Below, piece after piece: positions 44,293-56,052 of a DNA stretch of 64,000 bases. A program made the position numbers and the translations under genes. This DNA comes from Gammaproteobacteria bacterium (GTDB lineage: Bacteria; Pseudomonadota; Gammaproteobacteria; Pseudomonadales; Ketobacteraceae), in NCBI GenBank assembly GCA_013178375.1, contig JABLXQ010000019.1, forward strand, positions 48,341 to 112,340, given 5' to 3'. Under the pieces are notes generated by a model. It had not been told where the DNA came from, made no database searches, and saw nothing but the letters and a program-made list of their open reading frames with translations. How positions within the stretch are numbered: the stretch's first letter is position 1; the number at the start of each line of letters is the position of its first letter.

Positions 44293-47232
44293 TCACCCCA
44301 CCAAGCCCGCCTCATCCACCCCATCCATCTGTTCCTGCGTCAGGAAGCGTTCCGCATAGGCGCGGTAAACGCCGCTCTGGATAAACAGGTGGAACAGGTC
44401 CGGATCGATGTGCTGTTCCTTCGCCATGCGCTGCATGATCCGCAGCGATTCACTCAAGGTTTTGGCCGCTTTGTAGGGCCGGTCCCCCGCCGTCAGCGCT
44501 TCAAAAATATCCGCAATCGCCATCATGCGCGCCGTCAGTGGCATTTCTGTTGCGGTCAGTCCGCGCGGATAACCGGTGCCATCCATTTTTTCATGGTGAC
44601 CACCGGCAATGGCGGGCACGCCGCGCAAATGTTCCGGGTAAGGTAGATGTTCCAGCATCAGGATCGTCTGCACGATGTGATCATTGATCAGGTAGCGTTC
44701 TTCATCCGTGAGCGTGCCGCGGTCAATGCACAGATTGTGCAGCTCACCCAGATTGTATTTGTGCTGCGGAGGAATCAGATTGAACGTGGCTTGACGGCCG
44801 GCGCGCAGGGCGTCGGCATCGTCGCGGGGAATCAGATGATCGGGCCGGTCTGCCAGCAGCGGTTCGTTTACGGGCAACGCGCTGTCGGGAATATTCTTCT
44901 TGCGGCGGGATTCTTCCCAGCCGATACCCAGGCGATCGCTCAGCGTGCGTCGCCATTGTTGCTGCGCGATTGTGTGTAACCGCTGCTGGTCTTCCTGCGC
45001 CAGGTTCTCACCGCCCAGGTTGCAGCGGGCAACGAACGCGAAATCCTCGTCCAGGCTCTGCAATGTGTGTTGCAGCTCTTCTTCACTGGGATACTCACTC
45101 AACGCCCGCGCGCGCCAGTAACGAGTTTCGGCGTTGGCTTTCGCCACTTCAAAGCGCATGCGGATTTCGTGGATGCGGTCATAGCGCGCTTCCAGTTTGG
45201 TGGCCTTGTCCACCACGTGCTCCGGCGTGGTGACCTTGCCGCAATCGTGCAGCCAGCTGGCCACATGCAGGGCTTCCCATTCGTCCGCATTCAGGTCGAA
45301 TGTGTCGAACGGTGGCTGATCCGATTTGCAGGCGGCACGGGCCAGCATTTCCGTCAGCACCGGCACGCGCTGGCAGTGGCCGCCGGTGTAAGGCGATTTG
45401 GCGTCGATGGCGCTGGCGATCAGTTCGATGAACGCGGTGAACAGGCGTTTCTGCAAGGTGATCAACTGGCGGGTTTCCACGCTGACGGCTGCGAACCCCG
45501 ACAAGCTGTGAATGAAGGCAAGGCGCGTGCGAATTTCCCCGGTGACATAATCGGAATCCTCCAGCGACTGATACAACAAACACAGCACACCCAGCACACG
45601 GCCCTCGCGGTTCACCAGCGGCACCGTCACCAGTTGTCCGGTCGCGTCCGCCGGCTGCATCAGCAATTCACACAGCAGCGGGCCCAGCGGACTGTCCATT
45701 TGCAGCGGCGCCTGGCCCGTCTGCTGGTCACGTAGCGCGGCCTGCAACTGGGGCTCGCTGCTGCTGATCCGGTGCGTGTCGTTTTCCTCCAGCGACCAGC
45801 TGGCGTTGCTGGTACTGATGGCACGGGGCACCAACGCCGTGCGGTCTTCGGCGTAAAGAAACAGTACTGAAGCGTCAGCACCCGCCGCGCCCCGGGTCTG
45901 TTCCGCCACGGTGGCCACCAGGGAATCCAGCCGTTTCTCCCGCGCCAGCGCCACAGTGAGTTGCAGGAAATGCTGGATGGTTTCGCTCATCAGGTGAATC
46001 GACTGGCTCAGGTTGTCGATTTCCAGCACCAGCGAACGGGTCGGCGTGGTTTTGTCGAACTGGAATTCGCGCACGGCGTTGGTATCGAGCACCAGTTGCC
46101 GCAAGGGTTTGGACACGAGGCGCGACAGCAGCCACGCCAGCGGAATCGCCACCAGCAGGATCAGCAGGGTAATCAGCACACTGCGGTTTCGTTGCTGCAT
46201 CGCTTCCTGCAGCAGTTCCTGCTCTGGAATCAGCACGGTCAGCCGCAATGGCAGGGATTGCAGCAGAGTGACATCCACCACTTCACCAAACCAGCGTTCG
46301 CCGGTGGATTCGAAGAACCAGGTGCCATCGCTGCGCTGCAGCAGGTCGGCCGCTATGTCACGCACCAGGGCCGAATCCAGTTCCTGCAGGCGCGGCACGT
46401 GACGGGTGTCGCCGTCGATGCGTGGTCGCGTCTGGCTGCGATCGGGATATCCCAGCACCTGACCCAGCGGATCAAACAACAGGATGGTGCTGCGGGCCGG
46501 CAGTTCGAACGACTGCAATATGTCCGACAGCGATTTCAGCGTGAGGTCGACGGCCACCACCACGCCGTCCGGATTCGAACGTGCCATGGTGATGCCCACC
46601 GTGGGCGAACTGAAAAACGCATAGGGCGGCGTGAATTCCATCTGCGTGGACGTCGCGGCCTGACGGTACCAGGGCCGCTGGCGCGGATCGTAGTCAGGAT
46701 CAGGCAGCGGTTGTTCCTGCAGCTGATTCAGGTCGGCGTCGTAACTGATCCGCCGTGCGTCGATCACCTGATCGCCATTGCGGTCGATGTGATCGATGGC
46801 CATAAAGCTGGCAGCGGGTACCCCGTAGGTTCGCTGCTGCGCTGCCGTGCCAGCCGCATGCACCAGCAACACATCGCCATCGGGATAACCGACAATAAAG
46901 TTGGTGAGGCCTTTGTGATTGCGCAGGATCTGCTGCAGCCAGGGCAAATAGCGGCTGCGAGTTTGCCAGTCCGCTGCGGTGGCGATGCCACTCAGCCGCG
47001 CCAGATTCAGGGTGGCCGCCACCGCATTCTGGCGCGCCTTGAGGTCAGTCTGGATCTGGCGGGCGATATGAGAGGTAAGCTGGCGGGAGGAATTCAGGAT
47101 GATATCGCTGGAAGACCGATACTGCATGGCGGCCATCAGCCCACCGATGCCCAGCACCAGCACGACAAACAGGGTGGCGACATGCACATGGAGCGGAGCC
47201 CGCAGGCGTGAGGCATGCAAACGTGCAATCAT
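44293..47232 (-). CDS. membrane HD-GYP domain protein (cyclic-di-GMP phosphodiesterase-like) with Cache sensor
   Basis: A 979-residue sensor predicted to hydrolyse cyclic-di-GMP. The order is: helix 1 (about 17-38), a large periplasmic Cache region (about 40-345), helix 2 (about 348-370), HAMP-like segment, GAF-like domain (about 430-600), and an HD-GYP domain interrupted by a long insertion. His662-Asp663 (LHDCGK) and His879-His880-Glu881 (HHEKMDGTGYP) are intact, so catalysis is possible. It is read toward the TetR gene at 44259 and has no operon partner. Together with the GGDEF protein at 7284 it suggests active c-di-GMP control. Confidence 0.9.
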   Translation of the reverse strand: MIARLHASRLRAPLHVHVATLFVVLVLGIGGLMAAMQYRSSSDIILNSSRQLTSHIARQIQTDLKARQNAVAATLNLARLSGIATAADWQTRSRYLPWLQQILRNHKGLTNFIVGYPDGDVLLVHAAGTAAQQRTYGVPAASFMAIDHIDRNGDQVIDARRISYDADLNQLQEQPLPDPDYDPRQRPWYRQAATSTQMEFTPPYAFFSSPTVGITMARSNPDGVVVAVDLTLKSLSDILQSFELPARSTILLFDPLGQVLGYPDRSQTRPRIDGDTRHVPRLQELDSALVRDIAADLLQRSDGTWFFESTGERWFGEVVDVTLLQSLPLRLTVLIPEQELLQEAMQQRNRSVLITLLILLVAIPLAWLLSRLVSKPLRQLVLDTNAVREFQFDKTTPTRSLVLEIDNLSQSIHLMSETIQHFLQLTVALAREKRLDSLVATVAEQTRGAAGADASVLFLYAEDRTALVPRAISTSNASWSLEENDTHRISSSEPQLQAALRDQQTGQAPLQMDSPLGPLLCELLMQPADATGQLVTVPLVNREGRVLGVLCLLYQSLEDSDYVTGEIRTRLAFIHSLSGFAAVSVETRQLITLQKRLFTAFIELIASAIDAKSPYTGGHCQRVPVLTEMLARAACKSDQPPFDTFDLNADEWEALHVASWLHDCGKVTTPEHVVDKATKLEARYDRIHEIRMRFEVAKANAETRYWRARALSEYPSEEELQHTLQSLDEDFAFVARCNLGGENLAQEDQQRLHTIAQQQWRRTLSDRLGIGWEESRRKKNIPDSALPVNEPLLADRPDHLIPRDDADALRAGRQATFNLIPPQHKYNLGELHNLCIDRGTLTDEERYLINDHIVQTILMLEHLPYPEHLRGVPAIAGGHHEKMDGTGYPRGLTATEMPLTARMMAIADIFEALTAGDRPYKAAKTLSESLRIMQRMAKEQHIDPDLFHLFIQSGVYRAYAERFLTQEQMDGVDEAGLVG

Positions 47233-47349
47233 CCGGTTCTCCTCCCTTCCCGGGAATTACCAGGGCCTGTTAGTCTGACTTTCTTCCTTATTTATAGTCC
47301 TTAACTGTAGCCTGAATGCCGGTATTTCAGGAAGTTCTGGCCGCGCCCC

Positions 47350-47814
47350 TTACTTCTTCTCGCTGATCCACAGCTTGATCACACCCTTCACCACCACCAC
47401 GCCCTTGTCATCCAGCGCGGTGACTTTCACATCCAGATCACCGGGCCGCCAGTCTGCGGGATTGATTTCGGCGGTGCCGGTGATGTCACTGCCCGCCTTC
47501 GCCGTGTAATCCACAGTCATGCCCTTGGGAATCCAGCGCAGGTGTTTCGGGATCGACGCTTCGGCACACACACCCATCGCCATTTCAAGCATGTTGCAGA
47601 TCGCGATCACATGCACAGTGCCGATATGATTTTCCACCGCGCGGCGTTTCCTGATGGTCAGCTTTGCATAGTTGGGTTTCAGCTCTTCAACAATGGCGTT
47701 GACAGTTCTGAAATATGGCGCCTTGAATTGCACAGCCTTGGAGAAAATGGTTTTGCCTCCCGGATAGGCCGACATTTTGTTCCAGGTAGCCAGAACGGTA
47801 TTGGTGTCGCTCAT
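47350..47814 (-). CDS. DUF4442 hotdog-fold protein, putative thioesterase
   Basis: A 154-residue protein of the hotdog fold. HIGTVHVIAICNMLEMAMG is the characteristic long-helix segment, and PAYFR-like APYFRTVNA is upstream of it. Relatives are PaaI-like acyl-CoA thioesterases; the substrate is unknown. The ATG at 47814 gives the standard N-terminus. It lies 29 bases after the MOSC gene on the same strand, so the two may be co-transcribed. Confidence 0.8.
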   Translation of the reverse strand: MSDTNTVLATWNKMSAYPGGKTIFSKAVQFKAPYFRTVNAIVEELKPNYAKLTIRKRRAVENHIGTVHVIAICNMLEMAMGVCAEASIPKHLRWIPKGMTVDYTAKAGSDITGTAEINPADWRPGDLDVKVTALDDKGVVVVKGVIKLWISEKK

Positions 47815-47843
47815 GGAAAAATCCTCTCGCATCAAAAATAAAA

Positions 47844-48455
47844 TCAGTGGCCCAGTTTGCGAATGGTATCGCCGGTAGCCACCTGCCCCGGCTGGATGAC
47901 TTTCGCATTGATACCGCGCAGATTCAGCGTCTTGCCGGCATCGGAATTCACAAAGCGGGCAGCGTCGCGGCCAAAACGTTCGGCGAATTTCGCGCAACCC
48001 CGGTGAGGTTCCGCCGTGACTTCAATGATGGCGCTGCCGATCTGCAGCTGCGTGCCCGGCGGCAGGTGGCCGGGGCTGAGATCCAGATTCACATAGAACT
48101 GGTCGCCGGCCATTGGCCAGCGCGCCGGTGATTTGGCAATCAGGGCAATCGCACGGGCATTCATCAGGTTCAGCTGCATGTCGGGATGGGCACGGCCATC
48201 GGGGGACTTGCGAAAACCGCGCTGCTTCCAGTTGTCGCCCACCAGACCCAGTTCCAGATTCAGCTCGCAGCGCGGCAGCACCTTGCGCTTGCCGACACGG
48301 GGACGGCACACGATCAGATCCACCGTGCCAGCATCTTTCGGTGCCTGGCGCACGTGCTCCAGCCCTGCCTCAAGTTGTGCATAGGGCAAATGCCATTCGC
48401 TGCCGCTGTCGATGCCCGTCAATGGCAGTTGCGTGCCATCACTTTCCTGTTTCAT
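47844..48455 (-). CDS. MOSC-domain protein
   Basis: A 203-residue MOSC protein. The conserved Cys lies in EPHRGCAKFAERFG, with GDNWKQRG and DLSPGHLPPGTQLQIG forming the beta-barrel. MOSC proteins bind molybdenum cofactor or handle sulfur; stand-alone forms are usually called sulfurases or detoxification reductases, without proof. AGGAGAAGG precedes the ATG at 48455. Extending the frame further upstream would run into the transporter gene. Confidence 0.85.
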   Translation of the reverse strand: MKQESDGTQLPLTGIDSGSEWHLPYAQLEAGLEHVRQAPKDAGTVDLIVCRPRVGKRKVLPRCELNLELGLVGDNWKQRGFRKSPDGRAHPDMQLNLMNARAIALIAKSPARWPMAGDQFYVNLDLSPGHLPPGTQLQIGSAIIEVTAEPHRGCAKFAERFGRDAARFVNSDAGKTLNLRGINAKVIQPGQVATGDTIRKLGH

Positions 48456-48502
48456 TTTCCTTCTCCTTTTACTTACAACAACTGGCACTACAACAACCGA
48501 CA

Positions 48503-49378
48503 TTACAACAAAAAGACCAGCAACACCGGAATCAACGCAAACGACAGCAGCGTGGAGATGATCACCATACCCGCCACCACCTGCGGATCGCGGTTGTACT
48601 GCATTGCGAACAGATAATTGAACACCGCCACCGGCATCGCCGACTGCAGGATCAGCACGCCTTTCGCAACGCCCTGCAGATTGAACAGATATGCCACACC
48701 CCAACCCACGCCAACCCCGATCAGCAAACGCGCCAGTGAAAAATAAAGGCTGCTGCCCACCGCCTGCAATTTCATGTCCGCCAGACTCACGCCTAGCGTC
48801 AGCAGCATCAGCGGAATGGTGAACTCACTCAGCAACTGCACGGTGTTGCCCAGCCACAGCGGCAATTCGATGCGGGCGTAGATCATGATCACCGCCAGCA
48901 CGATGGAATAAATGATGGGGTTGCTGATCATTTCCCGAAATACCGAGCGCCCGCTCACCAGCGCAATGCCCAACGTGAAATGCAGCACCGACAGCACCAT
49001 GAAAATCGCCAGCGCCAGAGTCAGCCCCGCGTCACCGAACGCGAACAGGCAAATCGGCAGGCCCATATTGCCGGCATTGGGAAACAGCAGCGGTCCCAGG
49101 TAGGTGCGCAGCGGCTGCCGGGCCAGCAAGACAGCCACCACCGCCAGCGCCGCCGTAGCGGCCACCATGGCCAGCGTCACCAGCAGCATCTGCTCCAGCA
49201 GATCCTGCGACACCGGCGTGCGGCTCAGGGATGACACCACCAGGCAGGGCGCGCCCACCCGCATCACCAGCTGCGTCACCATGCGGGTGTCGTAGGCCCA
49301 ATTCAATCGCTTCCAGACGAATCCCAGCAGGACACAGACCATGACGGGTCCGGTAATTGGCAGCAAGGTGGCAAACAT
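48503..49378 (-). CDS. AEC-family (auxin efflux carrier-type) transporter
   Basis: A 291-residue integral membrane protein with about ten hydrophobic segments, in two sets of five. LPITGPVMVCVLLGFVWKR at the start and FPNAGNMGLPICLFAFGD at the crossover motif are typical of the auxin efflux/malonate transporter family. Substrate is not predictable. It starts 53 bases from mnmC, which is read the other way. Confidence 0.85.
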   Translation of the reverse strand: MFATLLPITGPVMVCVLLGFVWKRLNWAYDTRMVTQLVMRVGAPCLVVSSLSRTPVSQDLLEQMLLVTLAMVAATAALAVVAVLLARQPLRTYLGPLLFPNAGNMGLPICLFAFGDAGLTLALAIFMVLSVLHFTLGIALVSGRSVFREMISNPIIYSIVLAVIMIYARIELPLWLGNTVQLLSEFTIPLMLLTLGVSLADMKLQAVGSSLYFSLARLLIGVGVGWGVAYLFNLQGVAKGVLILQSAMPVAVFNYLFAMQYNRDPQVVAGMVIISTLLSFALIPVLLVFLL

Positions 49379-49431
49379 GCGGAGGGTTCCTTAGAATTCG
49401 CTGCATTATAACGGAAGCACAGGCCGCTCGA

Positions 49432-51483
49432 ATGAGCCAGGATTGCCAAAACACCCCGCCACTTCGCCCCGCCAGCCTGGACTGGCAGGATGACGTGCCC
49501 GTTTCCCGCGACTTTGGCGACGTGTATTTCTCGCGCGACGACGGCGCCGCTGAAACCCGTCACGTCTTCATTGGTCAGAACGATCTGCCGGCGCGCTGGC
49601 AACACTGGCACACGCCTGGCAGCTTCGTGATCGGTGAAACCGGCTTCGGCACCGGCCTGAATTTTCTGTGCGCTTGGGAGCTATGGCGGCAGGCACGCAA
49701 ACCGGGACAGCATCTGAATGTGGTCAGCGTGGAAAAATTTCCGCTGGGTCGGAATGACTTGGAGCGGGCCTGCGCTGTACGAGCGGATTTTGCGGATATG
49801 GCCACACAACTGCTGGCGCAATACCCGCCGCTGGTGCCCGGCAGCCATCGCCTGCATTTTCACGGCGAGCAACTGACGTTGACGTTGATTTTCGGCGACG
49901 CCATCGACAGCTTCGCCGCACTGGACGGCCAGGTGGACGCCTGGTTTCTGGATGGCTTCGCTCCCGCCCGCAATCCCGACATGTGGCGGCCGGAACTGTT
50001 TGCGCAACTGGCGCGGCTCAGTCACGCCGGAACCACCTTCGCCACCTTTACTGCAGCGGGCGATGTTAAGCGTGGACTGCGGGACGCCGGTTTCAGCGTG
50101 GAAAAATGCGCGGGCTTCGGCCGCAAGCGCGACATGCTGAAAGGCATTTTCACTTCCATCGACAAGCCAACCACCTTTCCGCCGGCACAGGCACCCTGGT
50201 TTCGTTTTAAATACCAGCGCCAGACACCGGGCCATGCCGCCATCATCGGCGCCGGTCTGGCGGGCTGCACCGCGGCACATGCCCTGGCTTTACGGGGCTG
50301 GCAGGTCACCGTGCTGGAAGCGGAAAACAGCATTGCGACCCAGGCCTCGGGCAATCCCACCGGCATCACCTACACCCGCCTGAGCGTGCACGACTCACCG
50401 CAGAACCGCTACTACCAGTTCGCCTATCTGCACGCCTGCCGTTTCGTGCGGGATTTTTTTGCCGCGCGAAAAATGGAACCGGGCACCGACTGGAACCTGA
50501 ACGGCGTGCTGCAACTGGCATGGGATGAAAACGAGCGCACCGAGCAGCAAAAATTGCTGGCCTCGGGTCTGTGGCCGAACGACGTGGTGGAGGCGCTGAC
50601 AGCGGAACAGGTAGCGATGCTGACACACACGCCCTGCCCTTACCCCGCACTGCTGATGAAAATGGGCGGCTGGCTGAATCCGGCGACACTGTGCCAGGCG
50701 TTATTACAGCATCCCAATATCCAGCTGCGCACCGGCATTCGCGCGGAACAGTTCACGCGCGCCGATTCCCACTGGCACATCAACAACGACAGCACACCAT
50801 TCGATGCCGTCGTGCTGGCCAACACCTTTGCCTCCAGCCAGTATTCCTTTACCCAACATCTGCCTTTACGCTGGGTGCGCGGCCAGATCAGTTATGTGCC
50901 GGCCACACCTGCATCACAAAAACTGCAGCATGCCATCAACTACGATGGTTATCTGAATCCGGCGCGGGATGGCTTCCACTGCATCGGCGCCACTTTCAAT
51001 CCGAAAGACAAAGACCCGCAGCAACGGGAACAGGATCATCACAAAAACCTGCAGCAACTGCGCGACACCTGGCCGGACATGGCGTCCGCGCTGCAACTGG
51101 ATGCGGGAATAAAAATGGAAGGTCGGGTGGGATTCCGCTGCCAGACGCCGGACTATCTGCCCGTGGCCGGGCCGCTGCCAGATCCGCAAACATTCGCGCA
51201 GATCTATGACGATATAGGCAAGGGATTTCTGAAACGGGAATTCGAACGCTGCCCGCTGTTGCCGGGGCTGTACATCACCACCGGTCACGGCTCAAAGGGA
51301 ATTACATCTTCGTTACTGGCGGCGGAAATTCTGGCGGGTTACATCACGGGTGAGCCGCAACCGGTGGACCGCGAAGTGTTGTTCGCAGTGCACCCGGCGC
51401 GGTTTCTGTTGCGGGGAATCAGACGGCTTCGCCGCGAATATACCCTTCCAGCTGACGGATCAGGAACTGCTGATCGGAAATGA
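49432..51483 (+). CDS. mnmC: MnmC, bifunctional tRNA mnm5s2U biosynthesis enzyme
   Basis: A 683-residue fusion that finishes the wobble-uridine modification of certain tRNAs. The N-terminal methyltransferase (about residues 1-240; SAM motif GETGFGTGLNFL) converts nm5s2U to mnm5s2U. The C-terminal FAD oxidase (about 260-660; GAGLAGCTAAHAL, QASGNPTG) converts cmnm5s2U to nm5s2U. Both domains are complete. The ATG at 49432 was chosen over 49357, which would overlap the AEC gene. Its 3' end overlaps the CBS gene on the other strand by 65 bases. Confidence 0.95.
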   Translation: MSQDCQNTPPLRPASLDWQDDVPVSRDFGDVYFSRDDGAAETRHVFIGQNDLPARWQHWHTPGSFVIGETGFGTGLNFLCAWELWRQARKPGQHLNVVSVEKFPLGRNDLERACAVRADFADMATQLLAQYPPLVPGSHRLHFHGEQLTLTLIFGDAIDSFAALDGQVDAWFLDGFAPARNPDMWRPELFAQLARLSHAGTTFATFTAAGDVKRGLRDAGFSVEKCAGFGRKRDMLKGIFTSIDKPTTFPPAQAPWFRFKYQRQTPGHAAIIGAGLAGCTAAHALALRGWQVTVLEAENSIATQASGNPTGITYTRLSVHDSPQNRYYQFAYLHACRFVRDFFAARKMEPGTDWNLNGVLQLAWDENERTEQQKLLASGLWPNDVVEALTAEQVAMLTHTPCPYPALLMKMGGWLNPATLCQALLQHPNIQLRTGIRAEQFTRADSHWHINNDSTPFDAVVLANTFASSQYSFTQHLPLRWVRGQISYVPATPASQKLQHAINYDGYLNPARDGFHCIGATFNPKDKDPQQREQDHHKNLQQLRDTWPDMASALQLDAGIKMEGRVGFRCQTPDYLPVAGPLPDPQTFAQIYDDIGKGFLKREFERCPLLPGLYITTGHGSKGITSSLLAAEILAGYITGEPQPVDREVLFAVHPARFLLRGIRRLRREYTLPADGSGTADRK

Positions 51484-51859
51484 TGTGCTTCACGATGTCG
51501 CCGATGGAGATCACGCCCAGCAGCTGACCGTCTTCCAGCACCGGCAGGTGACGCAGGCGGCGCTCGGTCATCAGTTCCATGCAATGCTCGATACTCTGGC
51601 TGGGATCCACGGTGATTACGTCGGAGGTCATAATTTCTCGCACCTCGGCCGTGTGTGAAGAACGCGCCATCAGCACCACCTTGCGAGCATAATCCCGCTC
51701 GCTGACGATACCCACCATCTTGCCATCTTCCAGCACCACCAGCGCGCCAATTCCCTTTTCCGCCATCAGCTTGATGGCATCCAGCACCTTGGTGCCGGGA
51801 TGCACGCTGAATGTATGTGATATGGCCTTGGACCTCAAAATATCCCTAACGCTCTTCAT
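51419..51859 (-). CDS. two-CBS-domain protein
   Basis: A 146-residue protein made almost entirely of a CBS pair: HPGTKVLDAIKLMAEKGIGALVV (CBS1) and VDPSQSIEHCMELMTERRLRHLPV (CBS2). Such proteins bind adenosine nucleotides or metals and often regulate a partner; none is apparent. GAGGACGGTGCGG precedes the ATG at 51859; an ATG two codons upstream is possible. It is convergent with and overlaps mnmC. Confidence 0.9.
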   Translation of the reverse strand: MKSVRDILRSKAISHTFSVHPGTKVLDAIKLMAEKGIGALVVLEDGKMVGIVSERDYARKVVLMARSSHTAEVREIMTSDVITVDPSQSIEHCMELMTERRLRHLPVLEDGQLLGVISIGDIVKHIISDQQFLIRQLEGYIRGEAV

Positions 51860-51980
51860 CCGCACCGTCCTCGTTTTTATTGGTTTTTATAAATTGGAGT
51901 GTTTTCCGAGCTTACTACTGTTCCAAGGGGTTTGACAATTGCACCGAATTCCCCGGGTTTTCCCGTGGCTTTTCAATGCG

Positions 51981-52238
51981 CTAGGTGTCCAGTCCGGACT
52001 GACGGACAGCCTCGCGCCACTGCTGCCCGGTCAGAATGTGGGTGGATTCCGCCTCCGTGTCGAACACGATCACGTAATCCTTGCGCCGGATGCCGTTGAC
52101 CACCTGGGCCACCTTGCGCTCCAGCGCCACTTCCTGCTGGCCATAATCCGTGCCCTCGCGGGTGACGAACTCCTCCACCAGCGCGTTCAGGATGTCTTCC
52201 GCCAGGGCGTCCCAGGGGATTTCAATCAGATTGTCCAT
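51981..52238 (-). CDS. YheU-family protein
   Basis: An 85-residue protein of the YheU (UPF0270) family: IEIPWDALAEDILNALVEEF and REGTDYGQQEVALERKVAQV match the conserved core. It is slightly longer than E. coli YheU (72). The biochemical role is unknown. Its start lies 17 bases inside the end of ppk2, so translation is probably coupled. Confidence 0.88.
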   Translation of the reverse strand: MDNLIEIPWDALAEDILNALVEEFVTREGTDYGQQEVALERKVAQVVNGIRRKDYVIVFDTEAESTHILTGQQWREAVRQSGLDT

Positions 52239-53073
52239 GGCTTGCCTGCACCAGATCGTCCCGTAGAACGTCCTCGCCGAATTGGTCGATAATGGCCGCG
52301 ATCACCTGCGGGTCCAGCAGATTCACCCGGTTCAGGTCCACGTGCTTTTTCAGCTGCTTGCCGATCAGCTTCAGGGCATGGACGCGGGCATAATCCTTGT
52401 CGTCGGCACTGAGGACAAACCAGGGCGCGTAATCAGTTGCCGTGCGGTTGAGCATGTCATCGTAGGCACGCTGGTAGCCATTCCAGAAACGCCGGCTCTC
52501 CAGGTCCGACACCTTGATCTTCCAGCGCTTGGTCGGTTCGCGGATGCGTTCCATGAAACGTGCGTACTGTTCCTCCTTCGACAGGTGCAGGAACAGCTTG
52601 ATCAGGATCACGCCGTCCTCGGTGAGCTGGCGTTCGAATTCATTGATCTCGCGATAGGCGCGTTTCCATTCCGTCGCGTTGGCGTGGCCTTCCACCCGCT
52701 CCACCAGCACGCGGCCGTACCAGGAACGGTCGAAAATGGTGAGTTCGCCCGGCTCCGGCAGACGTTGCCAGAAGCGGAACAGATAATGACGTGACTGCTC
52801 CCAGCGCTCCGGCGCGCCGATGGGCCAGACGTGGGCGCTGCGGGGATCAAGATGGCGGGTGATGCGACGGATGATGCCGCCCTTGCCTGCGGTATCGGTG
52901 CCTTCGATCAGGACGATGGCACGCTTGTTTTCCTTGAACAGCGCCAGCTGCGCCCGCAGCAATTCCAGCTGCAGTTCGTCGATCTGCTCGCTGGGATGAT
53001 CGACGCCCTTGTCGGAACGGGTCGGCATGTCCTTGAGCTTGAATTTTTCATTGACCAGTTTGCGTGGTTTCAT
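52222..53073 (-). CDS. polyphosphate kinase 2 (PPK2 family)
   Basis: A 283-residue single-domain PPK2 that phosphorylates nucleotides with polyphosphate (or the reverse). The motifs are the Walker A-like EGTDTAGKGGIIRR, Walker B-like FDRSWYGRVLVERVEG and LFLHLSKEEQ. Whether it prefers GDP, ADP or AMP cannot be told from these. The ATG at 53073 gives a normal N-terminus, 26 bases inside the end of the upstream membrane-protein gene. It is in the minus-strand unit running down from ligA. Confidence 0.9.
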   Translation of the reverse strand: MKPRKLVNEKFKLKDMPTRSDKGVDHPSEQIDELQLELLRAQLALFKENKRAIVLIEGTDTAGKGGIIRRITRHLDPRSAHVWPIGAPERWEQSRHYLFRFWQRLPEPGELTIFDRSWYGRVLVERVEGHANATEWKRAYREINEFERQLTEDGVILIKLFLHLSKEEQYARFMERIREPTKRWKIKVSDLESRRFWNGYQRAYDDMLNRTATDYAPWFVLSADDKDYARVHALKLIGKQLKKHVDLNRVNLLDPQVIAAIIDQFGEDVLRDDLVQASHGQSD

Positions 53074-53668
53074 CCGCTGTCTCCTGCGCTGCTTCTGGTT
53101 CGAATAACAAGGGGTAGAGAAATGACTGGAATTCATCGCTCATGCCGTTGAGCTTGGCCTTGTCCGCATCCTGGTTCACTTTATAGCGGTACTCGGCGCC
53201 ACTGGCCAGCTGCGTCGACAGCTTTTCGAACAGGGTGATGCGTTTCTGCAGGAAATGACGGCCGCCCATGTCCATAAACGGCTCCAGGCCGTAGCAGGAT
53301 TTGCGCATCTGGTGCAGCGCATTTTCCAGCAGCGTGGTATCGCTGCGGTTCACCGCCAGCCAGGCGTCCGACACGGCACCCATGAAATCCGCATAATGCC
53401 GCTGCTTGATTTCGAACGCCTTTTCAAAGCGGCGGTTGGCGGCTTCCTGCTTCAGGTATTCCGTGTACTGGTCCTGCACATGGGCCTGGGCCCGCTCCTG
53501 CAGCTGCTGCGATTTCAGGATCTGGGTGGTGGCGGAACGGTGCATGGAATAATTCAGCCAGGCAATCCAGCCAGTGAGCAGAAATGCCAGCAACATCAGC
53601 ACCAGGCTGAAAATCAGGAAGCGGTTTTCCCTGAACGGGATGTGCGTGTGATGACCCGTTTCGGACAT
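53048..53668 (-). CDS. single-pass membrane protein with coiled coil, unknown function
   Basis: A 206-residue protein with one membrane helix (about 18-40) and a long helical, Gln/Glu/Lys-rich region (about 45-185) that may form a coiled coil. No family was recognised. It begins two bases after the ligA stop and overlaps the start of ppk2, so it is part of the ligA transcript. The C-terminal tail is Thr/Glu-rich. Possible roles are scaffolding or a link to the envelope; this is inference only. Confidence 0.65.
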   Translation of the reverse strand: MSETGHHTHIPFRENRFLIFSLVLMLLAFLLTGWIAWLNYSMHRSATTQILKSQQLQERAQAHVQDQYTEYLKQEAANRRFEKAFEIKQRHYADFMGAVSDAWLAVNRSDTTLLENALHQMRKSCYGLEPFMDMGGRHFLQKRITLFEKLSTQLASGAEYRYKVNQDADKAKLNGMSDEFQSFLYPLLFEPEAAQETADETTQTGQ

Positions 53669-53670
53669 GA

Positions 53671-56052
<2,382 letters not shown>

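Noticed and set aside
45961..47211. Plus-strand reading frame (416 codons) over the HD-GYP gene
   Set aside because: Antisense shadow of a Cache/HAMP region; Gln/His-rich composition and no start signal.
47844..48704. Longer MOSC start at 48704
   Set aside because: It would run through the AEC transporter gene on the same strand; the ATG at 48455 has AGGAGAAGG.
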